Positions 58,301 to 61,300 of a DNA stretch of 64,000 nt are shown here, in pieces. Below the pieces are notes generated by a model, which saw only the letters and a program-made list of their open reading frames with translations, was not told the origin of the DNA and ran no database searches. Source of the DNA: Mactromeris polynyma (taxonomy: Eukaryota; Mollusca; Bivalvia; Venerida; Mactridae); NCBI GenBank assembly GCA_032209605.1, contig JASFXZ010000005.1:17288860-17352859 (forward strand), given 5' to 3'. Positions within the stretch are counted from its first letter, which is position 1. Every line of letters starts with the position of its first letter. Position numbers and translations under genes: made by a program.

Positions 58301-61300
58301 ATATATCATATATACAAAGTTTCAGCAAGCACCTATGTGGGGGTATGAATAACAGTTAGTTAAAGCTCTAGTTTGTTTGTTTTTTATCTGATTGTAGTTT
58401 GTGTTACATGAACATTTTTATTTACAGGAGCATCATTTAAGAGCATTGAGGTTTATTCCCAGCATTCTTAGACTACATCGAGCTTTGTTCCAAAAATATC
58501 AGAGAAAACTGGACAAAGCTGAGGCCTCACAGATCACTGTCTTACAGTTAAAGAGAGGTATTCTTATTGTATGACTACATCTGTGCAATGATGTATTCTA
58601 AAAAATCTTCACATATCACTGTCTGCAGAAAAAACACTGAAGTGTTGATGTTTGATGAAATGTATTGAGACCCAACATCTGCTGAGCATTAACTTCTCTG
58701 TTTCTGGCAAATATTTTGAAAGACAATCTTCAATAAAGATATGAATTGTTAACAAAATGTGGATATTGATCATGTATCGACCATAAGACATTTTGTTGTT
58801 ACATTTACAGACTCGGTAGCTGGTGAAGAAACAGTTGAATTGATTCAAGATTTTTCAGATGCCTGGGAGCTTGTTCGGGAAAACCTGATTATGTATAGTA
58901 TGTATATAGCACTTTAATTCTTTGTTCATCAATATCAAGTTTTACAGGATATTGCTTGGTTGGTCATAAATTGTGTGCTTTTAAGTGAGATAAAGGAATA
59001 AAAATAAGCCTGTGGCAAAATGAGTTTAATAAATTCAATACTTTATGAACTCAAAATATAGTATTTTATTTACGTCATACATTGTCAATGGATATTTCAT
59101 GATAAACAACAGCTTTTTGCACTTGATAGCAGCGTCCTTCACTCCAAGACAAGTGTGATATTGCGTCATTGATTATTACACGAGTGGACTATCAAAAATC
59201 AAATTTATGCTATAATTTTAGATTATGTTTCAAGTCTAGAAACATCTGTTTGTAAAGTAACACGTTATCATTTTGAAGTATATCTGTTTGCTTTGAACAT
59301 ATATACTATAGTGCACACGACATTGGTACACTTTTGTGTGAGATATTTTTAAAAAATCTTTGAATGTTAAAAACATACAATGAGTTTTACTAAATAGCTA
59401 AAACAAAAATGTACAAATGTTTAGAGCGTAATAATTATATACATGTACTGTATAATGTTTTTTCTTATTACAGTGTGTCCAACAGTTTTAGGTGGAATGA
59501 TTGTACCAAAGGAATATTGTAATATGTCTATCAATGATAGTACACCTATCTCGATGTTGTTGCCGACTATTAAAGAAGCTGGACTTTGTTCATATGCATT
59601 GTTAGATTTTCTGATGAGAAAACAGAACGATTTCTTGGATAGATATCTAAAAGAATCACGCCGGTCAGTTTAGAGTTTTATATAATGAATGATAACCTTA
59701 ATATATCTACTCTACATATCCATTGTTACCGATACCATCTAGAACTAATTTACAACTTTGTTAGATAAATTTTAGTGACCTGTCTGTTTTTTTCCAAGAA
59801 TGGTATGTGCTATTTCCTTGCACAGGGGTATTTGTTTACCCTCAAGTACTTTCAGTTATCCATTTCAGCTTTTACTGGTCGCGTTATAGAAAAGTCGTTT
59901 AAAGATACTATTCATATAGTAAAAACACTCTGGAAGGAATTTAAGTTGTCGTTTAATAAAAAATGCGCTTAATACAGGTGGTCGCTCATGCTATGCCTAC
60001 TGTATGTCAACTGTGGTCTATTTTCATTTAGCGATTATTTTGAGAATTGAAAAGTCAGATTGTTTCTCGAGGATAAATGTTAAATAGACAGTGACTTATG
60101 TCAGTTTTGTCTTAAAATCCACACAAAAATAGACCTAACTAAAAGTTTCCGGTATGCCCCCCTCCCCTGGAAAGTGACTGACTATATTGATCCAAAATAT
60201 GGGACTATCTACTGAGATAAGCTTAATTTGATGCTTGCGCATTTAGGTGCAATATGCTTTATTCTGTGGTAACAATTAATATTAAGCTTGAATAATCTAC
60301 TACTAATAATGTACTTTACAGGAAATCTTCCAGTATATCTTCTGTTTCACCAAGGGAGGTAACGTCTGCACACTTGATCAGTTATGACCCAGAACACGAT
60401 ATTCTACCATTGGTCCTAGCTAACTGTCAATATTCATTTGAGATGGGGAAAGGAACGAAGATAGAGTATGATTTTGCTGGATTAGAAAGACAAATTATGG
60501 ATAGATTCTTGTTCTCAAAGTCCAGCATTGATGTTGGAAGTGTTTTACAGGTAACTGTGGCAACGTTTGTTCTTGACTTAGTCTTTTGTTTTTACAGTTA
60601 AAAGTATGGGTCTTAGTTATAAGACTAGAGTACTTTTGAATTGAGGATTATAATATGTGTGTGGTGACATAAGAATATATTTTCTAACCATTTTTGTCTG
60701 CAGATTGATGAGATGTTGTATAGAACAGAATTTACAAATGCTCTGGTGTTCTTGAAACTTGCAGAGAAAATACCACAGGTAAATATACAACCGTTACTGT
60801 TATTACATGTCTGAATGAGACACCCATCTGGTTGAACAATTTATGAATCACAACTATAATAAATAAATATATCCTCAACTTTCTATGGCTATATTTGAAA
60901 GACACTCTATTATTTTAACATTGTAACATTTATATCTTATAAACAATAATATACATAATGTGGAGGCAGTAAAAGGATACTTGAATTAATTTGTGTGTAA
61001 ATGGTTTGACTCAATATGCCTATCATGTTAGCTAAGTCGGTAGAGGACTTGACTGCCAATATCAAGGTTGTATGTTCGATCCCAAAAAATCCGTCAAAAG
61101 TAATTCATCCTCTACATTTCAATCAAAAGCGAAATTTCAGTTGCTTGCAAAAGAACAGGTAAGTCTATGTACATAGGAAGGCTGGTTAGGCCAAGTGACA
61201 GTCGTACATAATTGAAATACAGTTGACATGTGGCATTAAACTCCATGAAAATCCGATGGCATGTTTACAGGACGTCAGCTAGTTCATGCTTAAAGGAGTT

